From positions 3,565,001 to 3,629,000 of the forward strand of contig NZ_JAPDVG010000001.1 in assembly GCF_026015625.1 (NCBI RefSeq): a DNA stretch of 64,000 nucleotides. The letters are read 5' to 3'. The translations under genes were made by a program, and so were the position numbers. The notes beneath the pieces were generated by a model that saw only the letters and a list, made by a program, of their open reading frames with translations, did not search any database and was not told where the DNA came from. The stretch comes from Segatella copri. GTDB taxonomy: Bacteria; Bacteroidota; Bacteroidia; Bacteroidales; Bacteroidaceae. Of this stretch, positions 33,496 through 41,059 are shown in pieces; position 1 is the first letter of the stretch, and each line of letters begins with the position of its first letter.

Positions 33496-35469
33496 TTAAT
33501 CTTTGAGATAATATGGTGTCGAATATCCCGCTCCTTTTAATGGGAGCCCCGGACACCATTCTATCGGTTCACTAAATAGAGCCTCCACATTTTCTAGGGT
33601 CTGATCTTTGGATGCCTCGACAATGATCTCATCGTGGATGTGGAATACCACATTCAGATCTTTGCTCTTGGCTCTGAGTATCACGGTTCCTAGGATGTCT
33701 CGGGCGATGGCTTGGATGATGTTCTCTGTGAGCTTTCCTCCGTAGGTTCGGATCTTGCCCCATTTCTTGGTGATCTGATCCAATCCCTCATACTCGATGA
33801 TAGGATGATCGCTTCTCCAACCATCATCTTTTTCCACACCGACCTCGGCTCTCGGATAGCAGATGGTACGGCCGCTCGGTAGCTTGATGCAAAGCATTCC
33901 CCATTTCTTGGAGATCTCGATGCCTCTGTTGACTACTACGGTGTTTCCGGTCTGTATGGCTGAGATCGCCGCTTTCTCTACGTTCTCCCACAGCTTCACA
34001 ATATGAGGATTACTATTTCTCCACATCTTGACAATGGATTTTTCCTCATCCTGTGTTAAACCTAGCTTGGCTCCTCCCATGGCTTCGAGTGCTGCTACTC
34101 CTCCACCATAGCCGAGGCCTAATACTGCCACCTTTCCTTTCGGTCTGAGATCGGCGTTTTCGCCATGTTTCTCCACCTTGCAGTTAAACATCTTACTCGC
34201 GGTCTCACAATAGATGTCTTTTCCGTGTTTGAACGCATCGATCACCCATCTCTCACCCGCTACCCAAGCGATAACTCTCGCCTCGATCGCTGAGAAATCG
34301 CACACATGGAAAATACATCCGGGCTTTGCGATGAACGCTGTGCGGATCAATTCACTCAGTACTTGGGTCACATTCGAGTAATTCATCTCGAACTCATCCA
34401 AATCACCCTGCTTGACCAGATACCGGGCATAGTCGAGATCGGTTAGATGATTCTGAGGGAGATTCTGTAATTGAACCAATCTGCCCGCCCATCGGCCTGT
34501 TCGGGCGGCTCCACAGAATTGGAGGAGTCCATGGACTCTGCCATCCTTGCACATACATTCCTGTATGGCATTATATTTCTTGTTGCTCGTCTTGGCCATC
34601 TCCTTACGTAGCTTCAACATCTTCTGAGCTCTTGGCCAGAACATCAACTGCTGATCTAGATCCTCCATATCCTTTTTGTTGAGGCTCTCGATGCTGAGTC
34701 CTGTCACTTTGTTCAGATAGATCTTAAGCTGTGCCGGGCTGTTGGGATTCTCCATTCCGGTAAGCTCTTTGGCCTGTGCCAATAACTCATCTTTGTACTC
34801 GGCATCAAATCTCGCTGCATTGTTAACCAATACCTGATCGACCAATACTCCTCTGTCGTTTATCTCCTGATCAGCCACATAGAGATCCTCATCAAACTTG
34901 GGAACCTCCAGACGGCGAACCTTTTTGAGGATCGCTTGCTCTACGTCCACATCACGGATGTTGTACCTGACAAAGGTGGCCCATTTCTCGGGATCTGATT
35001 CCGGGTGATGCCGGATCATTCTCACCATACCCTGTTTCTTGACCTTGTTAGGGCATGAGAAATAACGGATGAGGGCTTTACCCTCACTCATCTTTCGATC
35101 CTCCAACTTAAGCACCTCACCACATTGAGCGAGGGATAACGGCAATCCCATTCTAGCTGCCCGCACCATGGTGCATTTCCATTGTGCCGGATCCATCGGT
35201 TTGTCCATGCCCAGATACTTTGAGATACAAAGTCTCTCGAATGTAGCGTTAAATGCTGTCTTGGTAACTTCGGGATCGGTCAATGCAGCCCGGATTTCCG
35301 GAGGCAATTCCTCACCACAGGCCAATTGGACACACTTAGCGGGAGCACCATCGATGGAGTAGGCGAACAACAAAATCGTAAAATCCTCTGCTTCGATGTA
35401 CTTATATACTCCTCCGGTAGTAAGATCGTTACTGCTGTAGGTCTCAATGTCAATTCCTAATTCTTTCAT
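33496..35469 (-). CDS. Family A DNA polymerase with 3'-5' exonuclease
   Basis: 657 residues. Exonuclease motif I is LGIDIETYSSND (DxE) with later KTAFNATFERL and YNIRDVDVEQ. Polymerase motif A is HVCDFSAIEARVIAW, motif B region VAVLGLGYGGGVAALE, motif C VVFHIHDEIIVEAS. This is the Pol I-like phage replicative polymerase without 5'-3' exonuclease. First gene downstream of the ssDNA-binding protein in the replication operon, separated by an 83-bp gap with a small GC hairpin (GGGGC CGTA GCCCC near 35495). Confidence 0.95.
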   Translation of the reverse strand: MKELGIDIETYSSNDLTTGGVYKYIEAEDFTILLFAYSIDGAPAKCVQLACGEELPPEIRAALTDPEVTKTAFNATFERLCISKYLGMDKPMDPAQWKCTMVRAARMGLPLSLAQCGEVLKLEDRKMSEGKALIRYFSCPNKVKKQGMVRMIRHHPESDPEKWATFVRYNIRDVDVEQAILKKVRRLEVPKFDEDLYVADQEINDRGVLVDQVLVNNAARFDAEYKDELLAQAKELTGMENPNSPAQLKIYLNKVTGLSIESLNKKDMEDLDQQLMFWPRAQKMLKLRKEMAKTSNKKYNAIQECMCKDGRVHGLLQFCGAARTGRWAGRLVQLQNLPQNHLTDLDYARYLVKQGDLDEFEMNYSNVTQVLSELIRTAFIAKPGCIFHVCDFSAIEARVIAWVAGERWVIDAFKHGKDIYCETASKMFNCKVEKHGENADLRPKGKVAVLGLGYGGGVAALEAMGGAKLGLTQDEEKSIVKMWRNSNPHIVKLWENVEKAAISAIQTGNTVVVNRGIEISKKWGMLCIKLPSGRTICYPRAEVGVEKDDGWRSDHPIIEYEGLDQITKKWGKIRTYGGKLTENIIQAIARDILGTVILRAKSKDLNVVFHIHDEIIVEASKDQTLENVEALFSEPIEWCPGLPLKGAGYSTPYYLKD

Positions 35470-35552
35470 GTCTTGTTTTGTTAGAGATCACCGTGGGCGT
35501 TGGGGCCGTAGCCCCGCTGCCTCACGGCTTTATTATCAATGAAAAGACTATT

Positions 35553-36125
35553 CTACAGATCGTCATCATCCTCATCGTCAAACTGTGGGATGTCGGCGAA
35601 ATCGGTCTCAGCAGAAACACGGCCGCCCAAGTGCTCATCGTCCTTGAACTTCATGATGTTATTCAGACCGCACGCGATGCCCTTTTTACCGTTCACATCG
35701 TAGCCATAGAACGTAACACTCATGATGGCCCAACAACCGCTGTAAACCTCCTCCTCGTCCATGATAGGCACGCGCTTCTTATCACAGATGCCCGGGCGGG
35801 TCTTGGCCTTGGCGTTGATGTAGAAATGATCCTCATAGATGCCATCATCGTCATTGTCCTTTTCGTCACCATCGTGCATTGGGAGCTCCAATTTCTTAGG
35901 CTCCTTACCGCCGAACTTGGAAACGATCGCCTGTTGCTTTGCAGTCTCGATCGCCTTGTTGATGGCCTCGATGGTCTTTTTCTCCGTCTTAGGGATGAGG
36001 AGATTAGTCATGTACTTTGGCTCACTCTTGCCATCCTTAGGGGCGTATGGCTCGAAAACGTGTGTATAACTGAGGCGCACAGGGCCGATTACTACTTTTG
36101 TCTCTTTTACAATTGGATTAATCAT
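35553..36125 (-). CDS. ssDNA-binding protein, DUF2815-like
   Basis: 190 residues. OB-fold-like beta pattern (VVIGPVRLSYTHVFEPYAPK, KYMTNLLIPKTEKKTIEAI, YSGCWAIMSVTFYGYD) with an extremely acidic C-terminus (QFDDEDDDDL), the typical tail by which SSBs recruit partners. DUF2815 proteins occur next to DUF2800 and Pol A genes in phages, as here. An antisense ORF of similar length exists but is a mirror of the acidic codons. Confidence 0.85.
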   Translation of the reverse strand: MINPIVKETKVVIGPVRLSYTHVFEPYAPKDGKSEPKYMTNLLIPKTEKKTIEAINKAIETAKQQAIVSKFGGKEPKKLELPMHDGDEKDNDDDGIYEDHFYINAKAKTRPGICDKKRVPIMDEEEVYSGCWAIMSVTFYGYDVNGKKGIACGLNNIMKFKDDEHLGGRVSAETDFADIPQFDDEDDDDL

Positions 36126-36159
36126 AATTATATTTTTTTAAAAAGTTTATAATTTACTA

Positions 36160-37314
36160 TTATTCGATGTTTACATCCTTGAAATCATCCACCATCGGAT
36201 TGAGGGCTTGTCTCTTATCCTCCTCTGGGACCAATGTCGGTTTGCCATCCGGCTTAAAGATGTGATCAGCGCAAAGTGTTGAAAATTTCTTTTTGCCAAC
36301 TAACTTTTCCAAATCCGTGATGCTCTTAAGCTCTGTCGGCTTGGTGATCATATCCTTGGCGAAGCCCGCCTTTTCGAGGAGATCGATAACGGCATTGGCA
36401 TCTGTGATCTTACGGATGGATCTGCCCGCTACCAACTTGTAGCCCACATACTGAGTGCCCGCTAGGGCTTGCTCCAAAGTGTACTCCTCAACACTCGACA
36501 ACCATGTCTTGACTACCGGGATGAGAGGCAAAATGTGTTCTGCCATATCCTCCGGCTTGATCAATGTAGGATCGGGATGCTTCTTAACAATGTCTGTGCA
36601 TTGCTCTGCGAGTGCTCTGCATCGGCCATTGACCTTGCAGAACTGACACCATTTTCCCGGCATCTGTCTGCCGTTGCCGCTGAATGCTTCCTTTGCCTTA
36701 GGCTGCAAAATATCTACAGTCCAATTCAACAAATCCGGGATGGTCATTTCATACTCGCTGAGATTGTCGATTCTCGGCTGTATGATGGTCATTCGGATAT
36801 TCTCGATCTTGTAGTCAAAGTTAAAAGCATCATAGGCTCCGAGGGCATAGATCTTCATCTGAGGATTCTCAATGGCTGAGACTTTCACTCCCTTGCCATA
36901 TTTGAGATCGACCACTTCCATCAAGCCATCGGCGATGATCACCACATCCGATGTGCCGAATGCTTCTGGAACGTAGTGAGAAAAATCTAATCTCACCTCT
37001 ACGAGCAATTTGGCATCCTTGGTTCTCTGCTTTGCTGCATTGAACTTCTCTAGTACAATCGATACATAGGCATCGGTGTACTCTTCCATCTCGCCACAAT
37101 AGTACTTATCCTTTAACTTCGCGATCTCCTTATCTTCTTCGGATGTGTCGAGCTTGAGGAATGTCTTTAACTTCTTCGCTGCGATCGCATGGGCTAAACT
37201 GCCCTCTTCTGCGAATGTGCTGCCGCTGTCCTTTACGTCTTTTTCGAGGAGGGGCGCTGCCGTGCAATTCAACCATCTGTGAGCTGCACTAGGTGATAAT
37301 AACGCATGTGCCAT
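36160..37314 (-). CDS. DUF2800 PD-(D/E)XK nuclease-like protein
   Basis: 384 residues. The start ALLSPSAAHRWLNCTAAPLL and TFAEEGSLAHAIAAKKL are characteristic of DUF2800. The nuclease core is seen in GTSDVVIIADGLMEVVDLKY (D then ExD/VDLKYG), a RecB/Cas4-type motif, followed by MPGKWCQFCKVNGRCRALAE with cysteines that may bind an Fe-S cluster. Likely DNA end-processing in phage recombination or replication. 34 bp from the SSB gene. Confidence 0.87.
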   Translation of the reverse strand: MAHALLSPSAAHRWLNCTAAPLLEKDVKDSGSTFAEEGSLAHAIAAKKLKTFLKLDTSEEDKEIAKLKDKYYCGEMEEYTDAYVSIVLEKFNAAKQRTKDAKLLVEVRLDFSHYVPEAFGTSDVVIIADGLMEVVDLKYGKGVKVSAIENPQMKIYALGAYDAFNFDYKIENIRMTIIQPRIDNLSEYEMTIPDLLNWTVDILQPKAKEAFSGNGRQMPGKWCQFCKVNGRCRALAEQCTDIVKKHPDPTLIKPEDMAEHILPLIPVVKTWLSSVEEYTLEQALAGTQYVGYKLVAGRSIRKITDANAVIDLLEKAGFAKDMITKPTELKSITDLEKLVGKKKFSTLCADHIFKPDGKPTLVPEEDKRQALNPMVDDFKDVNIE

Positions 37315-37316
37315 AA

Positions 37317-37946
37317 TTAAAATGCTAACGGTTTTTCCAATTTACTACCATCGGATGATAACTCCAATAATGCAATCTCATCCATGAATGCCTGTCTCTT
37401 ATCCTCTACGATCTCTGATGGCTTCTCTGCTCCGAACAGGGCTGCCACATTCTTAAGAGTAGATGTCACCAATCTGTGGAGGGCTTTCACCTTAGCATCG
37501 GTGTTCTTCTTGTTGGCATAGTCCTCTCCCTCGATGCGATCTCTGAGATCGTTCATTGCCTTTCTCAGATCTGCCGCTGTTGGAAACTTAGAGGCCGGAG
37601 CCTTGTCAATAGGTGGCTGAGGCTGCTGTTCCTGAGTCTGTGCCTGTGCCTCATCCTTGGTGTCGTTGGTGTCGTTGTCACCATCGGCATTATCCTCTGT
37701 CTTGCCCGGTGCTGCCTCTTCGCCAGATGGCTGCTGCTCCTGTTCTGCCTTGGCGGTTTTGCTACTTCGCCCATTCGGCTTTTTCTGAGGAGCCTGTGGG
37801 GCATCCTCCTGATGATCGTCCTTGGATGGCTGTTGCTCTGCTACTACAGGAACAGGCTTTTTAGACAGGATGGCTCCAACTAGGGCGATCACCTCCGGGG
37901 TCACACCCAAACTTACATTCACATTAATACTGAAATCTGTTTTCAT
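37317..37946 (-). CDS. Phage protein with disordered Gln/Pro-rich middle
   Basis: 209 residues. A hydrophobic-rich start (FSINVNVSLGVTPEVIALVG), a low-complexity middle (about 35-120; QEEQQPSGEEAAPGK-like) and a helical C-terminus (LRKAMNDLRDRIEGEDY, LVTSTLKNVAALFGAE). It lies directly in front of DUF2800 (2-bp gap) and may be its partner or an early regulator. I recognise no family. Confidence 0.6.
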   Translation of the reverse strand: MKTDFSINVNVSLGVTPEVIALVGAILSKKPVPVVAEQQPSKDDHQEDAPQAPQKKPNGRSSKTAKAEQEQQPSGEEAAPGKTEDNADGDNDTNDTKDEAQAQTQEQQPQPPIDKAPASKFPTAADLRKAMNDLRDRIEGEDYANKKNTDAKVKALHRLVTSTLKNVAALFGAEKPSEIVEDKRQAFMDEIALLELSSDGSKLEKPLAF

Positions 37947-37980
37947 TGTCGAAAATGTTTATGTTATACATTATTATATA

Positions 37981-38214
37981 TTACTTATCCTCTTGGATAT
38001 AATTCACAATATCATCGATCTTACGGGTACGTACCCAAAATCTGAACAATTGGATGTCTAGCCATACGAGCACGATGGTATTGATCTTAACGATGATGAG
38101 GATCAATGTCTTTTCTGAAAAATTCTCCGGTGGATCAATCAAAGCATTAATGAGGGCGATGAAAAGAATGCCCATCAATACCCAAAATCTCCAATTCTTT
38201 AATAACTTAACCAT
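37981..38214 (-). CDS. Small two-helix membrane protein, early region
   Basis: 77 residues with hydrophobic segments at about 8-26 (WRFWVLMGILFIALINAL) and 37-58 (LILIIVKINTIVLVWLDIQL), ending in a charged tail. Early leftward operon, after the regulators. Possibly superinfection exclusion or membrane-linked phage function; not identifiable. Confidence 0.6.
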   Translation of the reverse strand: MVKLLKNWRFWVLMGILFIALINALIDPPENFSEKTLILIIVKINTIVLVWLDIQLFRFWVRTRKIDDIVNYIQEDK

Positions 38215-38233
38215 ATCTGCTAATTTTAAATGA

Positions 38234-38434
38234 TTACACGATTGTGGATCTCCAAAATCTGAGGATCTCGGATCCCTTGATTACTTTTCTGAGGGTTGCT
38301 TTACGGATCTTGAATTTCAGATCTCCGTTGTTTGCATACCGTCTTATGGTCTGCCTGTTCACCCCGAGGATGATCGCTGTCTGGGTGACACTATACAAGC
38401 CCTCCGGTGTTACCTTTGGCTCTGTCTCTATCAT
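38234..38434 (-). CDS. Excisionase/MerR-type helix-turn-helix protein
   Basis: 66 residues. TPEGLYSVTQTAIILGVNRQ then TIRRYANNGDLKFKIRKATL is the classic HTH_17/Xis winged-helix pattern. Its place as second gene of the early leftward transcript suggests a recombination directionality factor or early regulator. Overlaps the preceding gene's stop by 4 bp (ATGA). Confidence 0.8.
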   Translation of the reverse strand: MIETEPKVTPEGLYSVTQTAIILGVNRQTIRRYANNGDLKFKIRKATLRKVIKGSEILRFWRSTIV

Positions 38435-38625
38435 GCGGGTTTCTTTGTAATGGTGAGACGGCTGTTAGCATAGTCCGATTGGATACTGAACTTGCAGCCG
38501 AGCTGATTCTGATACTGATAAGCCAAAGCCTTGCCATTGTCACAGGCCTTAGCATTCGGCAAATTGAATGTCTCTGTGAGACCCATTCCGATGTTCTCTA
38601 AGTCTTTTCTTGTCAATTTCTCCAT
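38431..38625 (-). CDS. Hypothetical early phage protein, 64 aa
   Basis: First gene of the leftward early operon (MEKLTRKDLENIGMGLTETF, YANSRLTITKKPA). Short helix followed by beta strands, as in small phage antirepressor-like or nucleic-acid-binding proteins, but no family is recognised. It starts 161 bp downstream of the early promoter's -7 element. Confidence 0.6.
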   Translation of the reverse strand: MEKLTRKDLENIGMGLTETFNLPNAKACDNGKALAYQYQNQLGCKFSIQSDYANSRLTITKKPA

Positions 38626-38671
38626 TTTTGTTTAAATATTATTAAATTTACTTACTTAGTTACTTATTCCC

Positions 38672-38702
38672 TTGGAGAAAAAGAAAAACTGCCGTATATT
38701 TG
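38672..38702 (+). promoter_or_regulatory. Repressor (rightward) promoter
   Basis: -33 TTGG (38672-38675), 19-bp spacer, -7 TATATTTG (38695-38702). A complete Bacteroidetes-type promoter pointing to the CI-like gene, leaving about a 165-nt leader that crosses the early operators. Confidence 0.75.
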
Positions 38703-38785
38703 CAGTAGGATATTGGTATGTTGGGCAAAAAGCCTGACAGCCTCTTTTGTGCTCCGAGAGTTTAGTTACTTACTTATCTTGGGTG

Positions 38786-38816
38786 CAAAGATACACAAAA
38801 GTGTTTAAACCACCAA
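38786..38816 (-). promoter_or_regulatory. Early leftward promoter
   Basis: On the minus strand: -33 TTGG (38813-38816), 19-bp spacer, -7 TATCTTTG (38786-38793). It would drive the early and replication operon from the 64-aa gene onward. The spacer holds part of the repeated operator sequence. Confidence 0.78.
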
Positions 38817-38872
38817 CTAAAAGTGTTTATTTGTGTGGTATTTTAAGACTATTTAATAAATACTAGTGTTTA
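38800..38872 (+). promoter_or_regulatory. Candidate repressor operators (AGTGTTTA x3)
   Basis: AGTGTTTA at 38800-38807, 38822-38829 and 38865-38872. The first lies inside the early promoter spacer and forms an ACAC-AAAA-GTGT dyad with the bases before it; the last touches the repressor start codon. Positions fit repression of the early promoter and autoregulation. Confidence 0.5.
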
Positions 38873-39501
38873 TGACAGGTGAAATCTTGAAAAATGAGCT
38901 ATTAAACCGGGGGCTAGTACTTTCGGATATAGCAAAAAGATTGGGAATGTCCCCGCAACATCTCAATCAGGCACTTAACGCCGCTGATATTAAGAGCGGA
39001 TTGATTGAGCGCATTTGTGATGTACTCGGCTTATCTATTGCCGAGATGTACCATGTTCCTCCTGTTATACAATATAATATTAAGGAGGATGAGAAAAAGG
39101 ATATAAACGAAAGTGTTGATGAGACTCGCCCGCGGATCCCCCAGACGGTTGCCGCCGGATCCCTGTCCGGTTTCTCCGATGGTGTGATACTCCTGGATTG
39201 CGAACAGGTTCCTGTTATCAAAGCGTTTCCTCCTTACGATTACACCATGATAGTCAAAGGAGACTCCATGGAGCCAAAGTTTGAGGGTGGAGATGAGATC
39301 GCCATCCGTAGGGTCTATGACTATATAGAATGGGGAAAAACCTATGTACTCGATACTAGGGATGGAGCTGTTCTAAAACGTCTGTACGATGAGGGTGACA
39401 ACTACAGATGTGTATCTTTCAACTCTGATTATCCCGATTTTTTAGTGAACAAAAATGATGTGTTCGGTGTTTTCAAAGTAGTGGGATTACTACGAATTTA
39501 G
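38872..39501 (+). CDS. CI/LexA-like phage repressor (S24 peptidase)
   Basis: About 209 residues from ATG 38872 (MTGEILKNELLNRGLVLSDI); a GTG two codons earlier lies within an operator repeat and is less likely. N-terminal HTH: IAKRLGMSPQHLNQALNAAD. Linker with the cleavage site in TVAAGSLSG (Ala-Gly). C-terminal S24 dyad: Ser in VKGDSMEPKF and Lys in GAVLKRLYD. RecA-stimulated autocleavage should induce the prophage. It is transcribed toward attR and fabG with no visible terminator, so its transcript may continue into the host gene. Confidence 0.92.
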   Translation: MTGEILKNELLNRGLVLSDIAKRLGMSPQHLNQALNAADIKSGLIERICDVLGLSIAEMYHVPPVIQYNIKEDEKKDINESVDETRPRIPQTVAAGSLSGFSDGVILLDCEQVPVIKAFPPYDYTMIVKGDSMEPKFEGGDEIAIRRVYDYIEWGKTYVLDTRDGAVLKRLYDEGDNYRCVSFNSDYPDFLVNKNDVFGVFKVVGLLRI

Positions 39502-39518
39502 GTAAGATAGGCCTTATT

Positions 39519-39542
39519 ATCATTCGGTAAAAAATCGGCAAA
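39519..39542 (+). repeat. Candidate integrase arm-type sites, right
   Basis: ATCATTCGGTAAA followed by ATCGGCAAA, matching the left-end block at 802-827 (ATCATTCGGCAAA), 49 bp before the core. Supports integrase arm binding on both flanks. Confidence 0.45.
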
Positions 39543-39583
39543 CGAAATTTTAGAAATTATAAATAATTGATTATTAATAAGTT

Positions 39584-40351
39584 ATGAACAAAATGGGATT
39601 ATTAAGTGGTAAAACAGCCCTTGTAACAGGTGCTGCTCGCGGCATCGGTAAGGCTGTCGCTATGAAGTTCGCCTCTGAGGGCGCTAACATCGCATTTACA
39701 GACCTCGTACTCAACGACGATATGGCTGCCGGTTTGGAAGCTACTCGTAAGGAGATTGAGGCTCTTGGTGTAACCTGTCGTGCTTATGCTGGTAATGCAG
39801 CAGATTTCGAGGAGACACAGAAGACAGTTAAGCAGATTCATGAGGACTTCGGTTCTATTGATATCCTGGTTAACAATGCAGGTATCACCAAGGACGGTTT
39901 GATGCTCCGTATGAGCGAGGCTCAGTGGGATGCTGTTTTGAATGTAAACTTGAAGTCAGCCTTCAACTTCATTCATGCTTGCTCTCCAATCATGCTTCGT
40001 CAGCGTGGTGGTTCTATCATCAACATGGCTTCTGTAGTAGGTGTTCATGGTAATGCAGGTCAGTGCAACTATGCAGCTTCTAAGGCTGGTATGATTGCTT
40101 TGGCTAAGTCTATCGCTCAGGAGTTGGGTCCTAAGGGTGTACGCGCTAATGCAGTAGCTCCTGGTTTCATCGAGACTGCAATGACTGCACAGTTGCCTGA
40201 GGAAATCCGCAAGGACTGGATGAAGAAGATTCCATTGCGTCGTGGTGGTCAGACTGAGGATATCGCAAATGTTTGCCTCTTCCTCGCTTCCGACTTGTCT
40301 AGCTATGTAAGCGGTCAGGTTATTCAGATCGACGGTGGTATGAACATGTAA
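39584..40351 (+). CDS. fabG: 3-oxoacyl-ACP reductase FabG (start rebuilt by prophage)
   Basis: About 252-255 residues, normal for FabG. SDR signatures: TALVTGAARGIGKAVAMKF (TGxxxGIG), NNAGITKD, catalytic Ser in SIINMASVVGVHG and YAASKAGMIAL (YxxxK). NADPH-dependent reduction of 3-ketoacyl-ACP in fatty-acid elongation. The phage adds an upstream ATG giving three extra residues (MNK) before the native start at 39593; either start is possible. No promoter motif is seen in the 82 bp between repressor and fabG. It heads a probable operon with the pseudouridine synthase, tamB and tamL. Confidence 0.95.
   Translation: MNKMGLLSGKTALVTGAARGIGKAVAMKFASEGANIAFTDLVLNDDMAAGLEATRKEIEALGVTCRAYAGNAADFEETQKTVKQIHEDFGSIDILVNNAGITKDGLMLRMSEAQWDAVLNVNLKSAFNFIHACSPIMLRQRGGSIINMASVVGVHGNAGQCNYAASKAGMIALAKSIAQELGPKGVRANAVAPGFIETAMTAQLPEEIRKDWMKKIPLRRGGQTEDIANVCLFLASDLSSYVSGQVIQIDGGMNM
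39591..39610 (+). repeat. attR core (right copy of 20-bp direct repeat)
   Basis: Identical to 668-687. It contains the rebuilt fabG ATG (39593) and first six codons, so recombination leaves fabG intact. Upstream phage sequence (TAATTGATTATTAATAAG) resembles the displaced host leader (TAATTGATAATTAATTAA). Confidence 0.92.
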
Positions 40352-40379
40352 TCTCTCGGCAACGTTTTGTTGATAAAAC

Positions 40380-41048
40380 ATGCAGGTAGTTTACGAAGAC
40401 AACCATATAATCATAGTCTCTAAGAGAAGTGGCGAAATCGTGCAGGGCGACAAGACCGGCGACGAACCTCTCTCGGAGACTGTGAAACAGTACATCAAGG
40501 AGAAGTATCACAAGCCGGGAAATGTATTTCTCGGTGTGGTGCATCGCCTTGACCGTCCTGTTTCGGGTTTGGTCGTATTTGCCAAAACTTCTAAGGCATT
40601 GAGCCGTCTGAACAATATGTTCCGGGATGGCGAAGTTCACAAAACCTATTGGGCAATCGTGAAGAACATGCCAAAGGAACCTGAGGCTACGCTCACCCAT
40701 TGGATTGTAAGAAATGAAAAGCAGAATAAGAGCTATGCTTACGACCGTGAGGTGAAAAACTCGAAGAAAGCGATATTGAAGTATAAGGTGATAGGTCATA
40801 CAGACCATTATACACTTCTGGAGGTGAATTTGATGACGGGTCGTCATCATCAGATAAGATGCCAGCTTGCCAAGATGGGATGTCCTATCAAGGGAGATTT
40901 GAAATACGGTTCTCCACGTAGCAATGCAGATGGCAGTATTTCTCTCCTTTCACACAGAGTAGAATTTGTTCATCCTGTGTCTAAAGAAACAATAGTAGCA
41001 GAGGCTCCGCTGCCGGATGATAATCTTTGGCGGGCTATTGCACCCTAA
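40380..41048 (+). CDS. RluA-family pseudouridine synthase
   Basis: 222 residues, the small catalytic-domain-only type without S4 domain. Catalytic motif VHRLDRPVSGLVVFAKT with Asp, and RHHQIRCQLAKMGCPIKG. Isomerises uridine in rRNA or tRNA; the target is not deducible. 28 bp after fabG and 11 bp before tamB, so co-transcribed. Confidence 0.9.
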   Translation: MQVVYEDNHIIIVSKRSGEIVQGDKTGDEPLSETVKQYIKEKYHKPGNVFLGVVHRLDRPVSGLVVFAKTSKALSRLNNMFRDGEVHKTYWAIVKNMPKEPEATLTHWIVRNEKQNKSYAYDREVKNSKKAILKYKVIGHTDHYTLLEVNLMTGRHHQIRCQLAKMGCPIKGDLKYGSPRSNADGSISLLSHRVEFVHPVSKETIVAEAPLPDDNLWRAIAP

Positions 41049-41059
41049 CTCAAAAATCC

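Larger units (their letters stand above)
668..39610. mobile_element. Integrated siphovirus-type prophage carrying a DGR
   Basis: The element is bounded by a perfect 20-bp direct repeat and is 38,923 bp from repeat to repeat. It has integrase at the left end, a repressor at the right end, and complete lysis, tail, head, packaging and replication modules, almost all on the minus strand. Genes are tightly packed, often with 1-12 bp spacing or ATGA overlaps, and I see no broken structural gene, so it may be an inducible phage. An HK97-type capsid with tail-tube, tape-measure and G/GT chaperone genes indicates a long non-contractile tail. Base composition differs from the flanks (GATC is much more frequent). 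Confidence 0.93.

Noticed and set aside
35490..35510. GGGGC CGTA GCCCC hairpin as operon terminator
   Set aside because: Only 5 bp and no T-run, and it lies within an otherwise continuous replication operon.
35478..36152. 224-aa + strand ORF
   Set aside because: Antisense of the acidic ssDNA-binding gene; its Ile/Val-rich content mirrors GAT/GAC codons.
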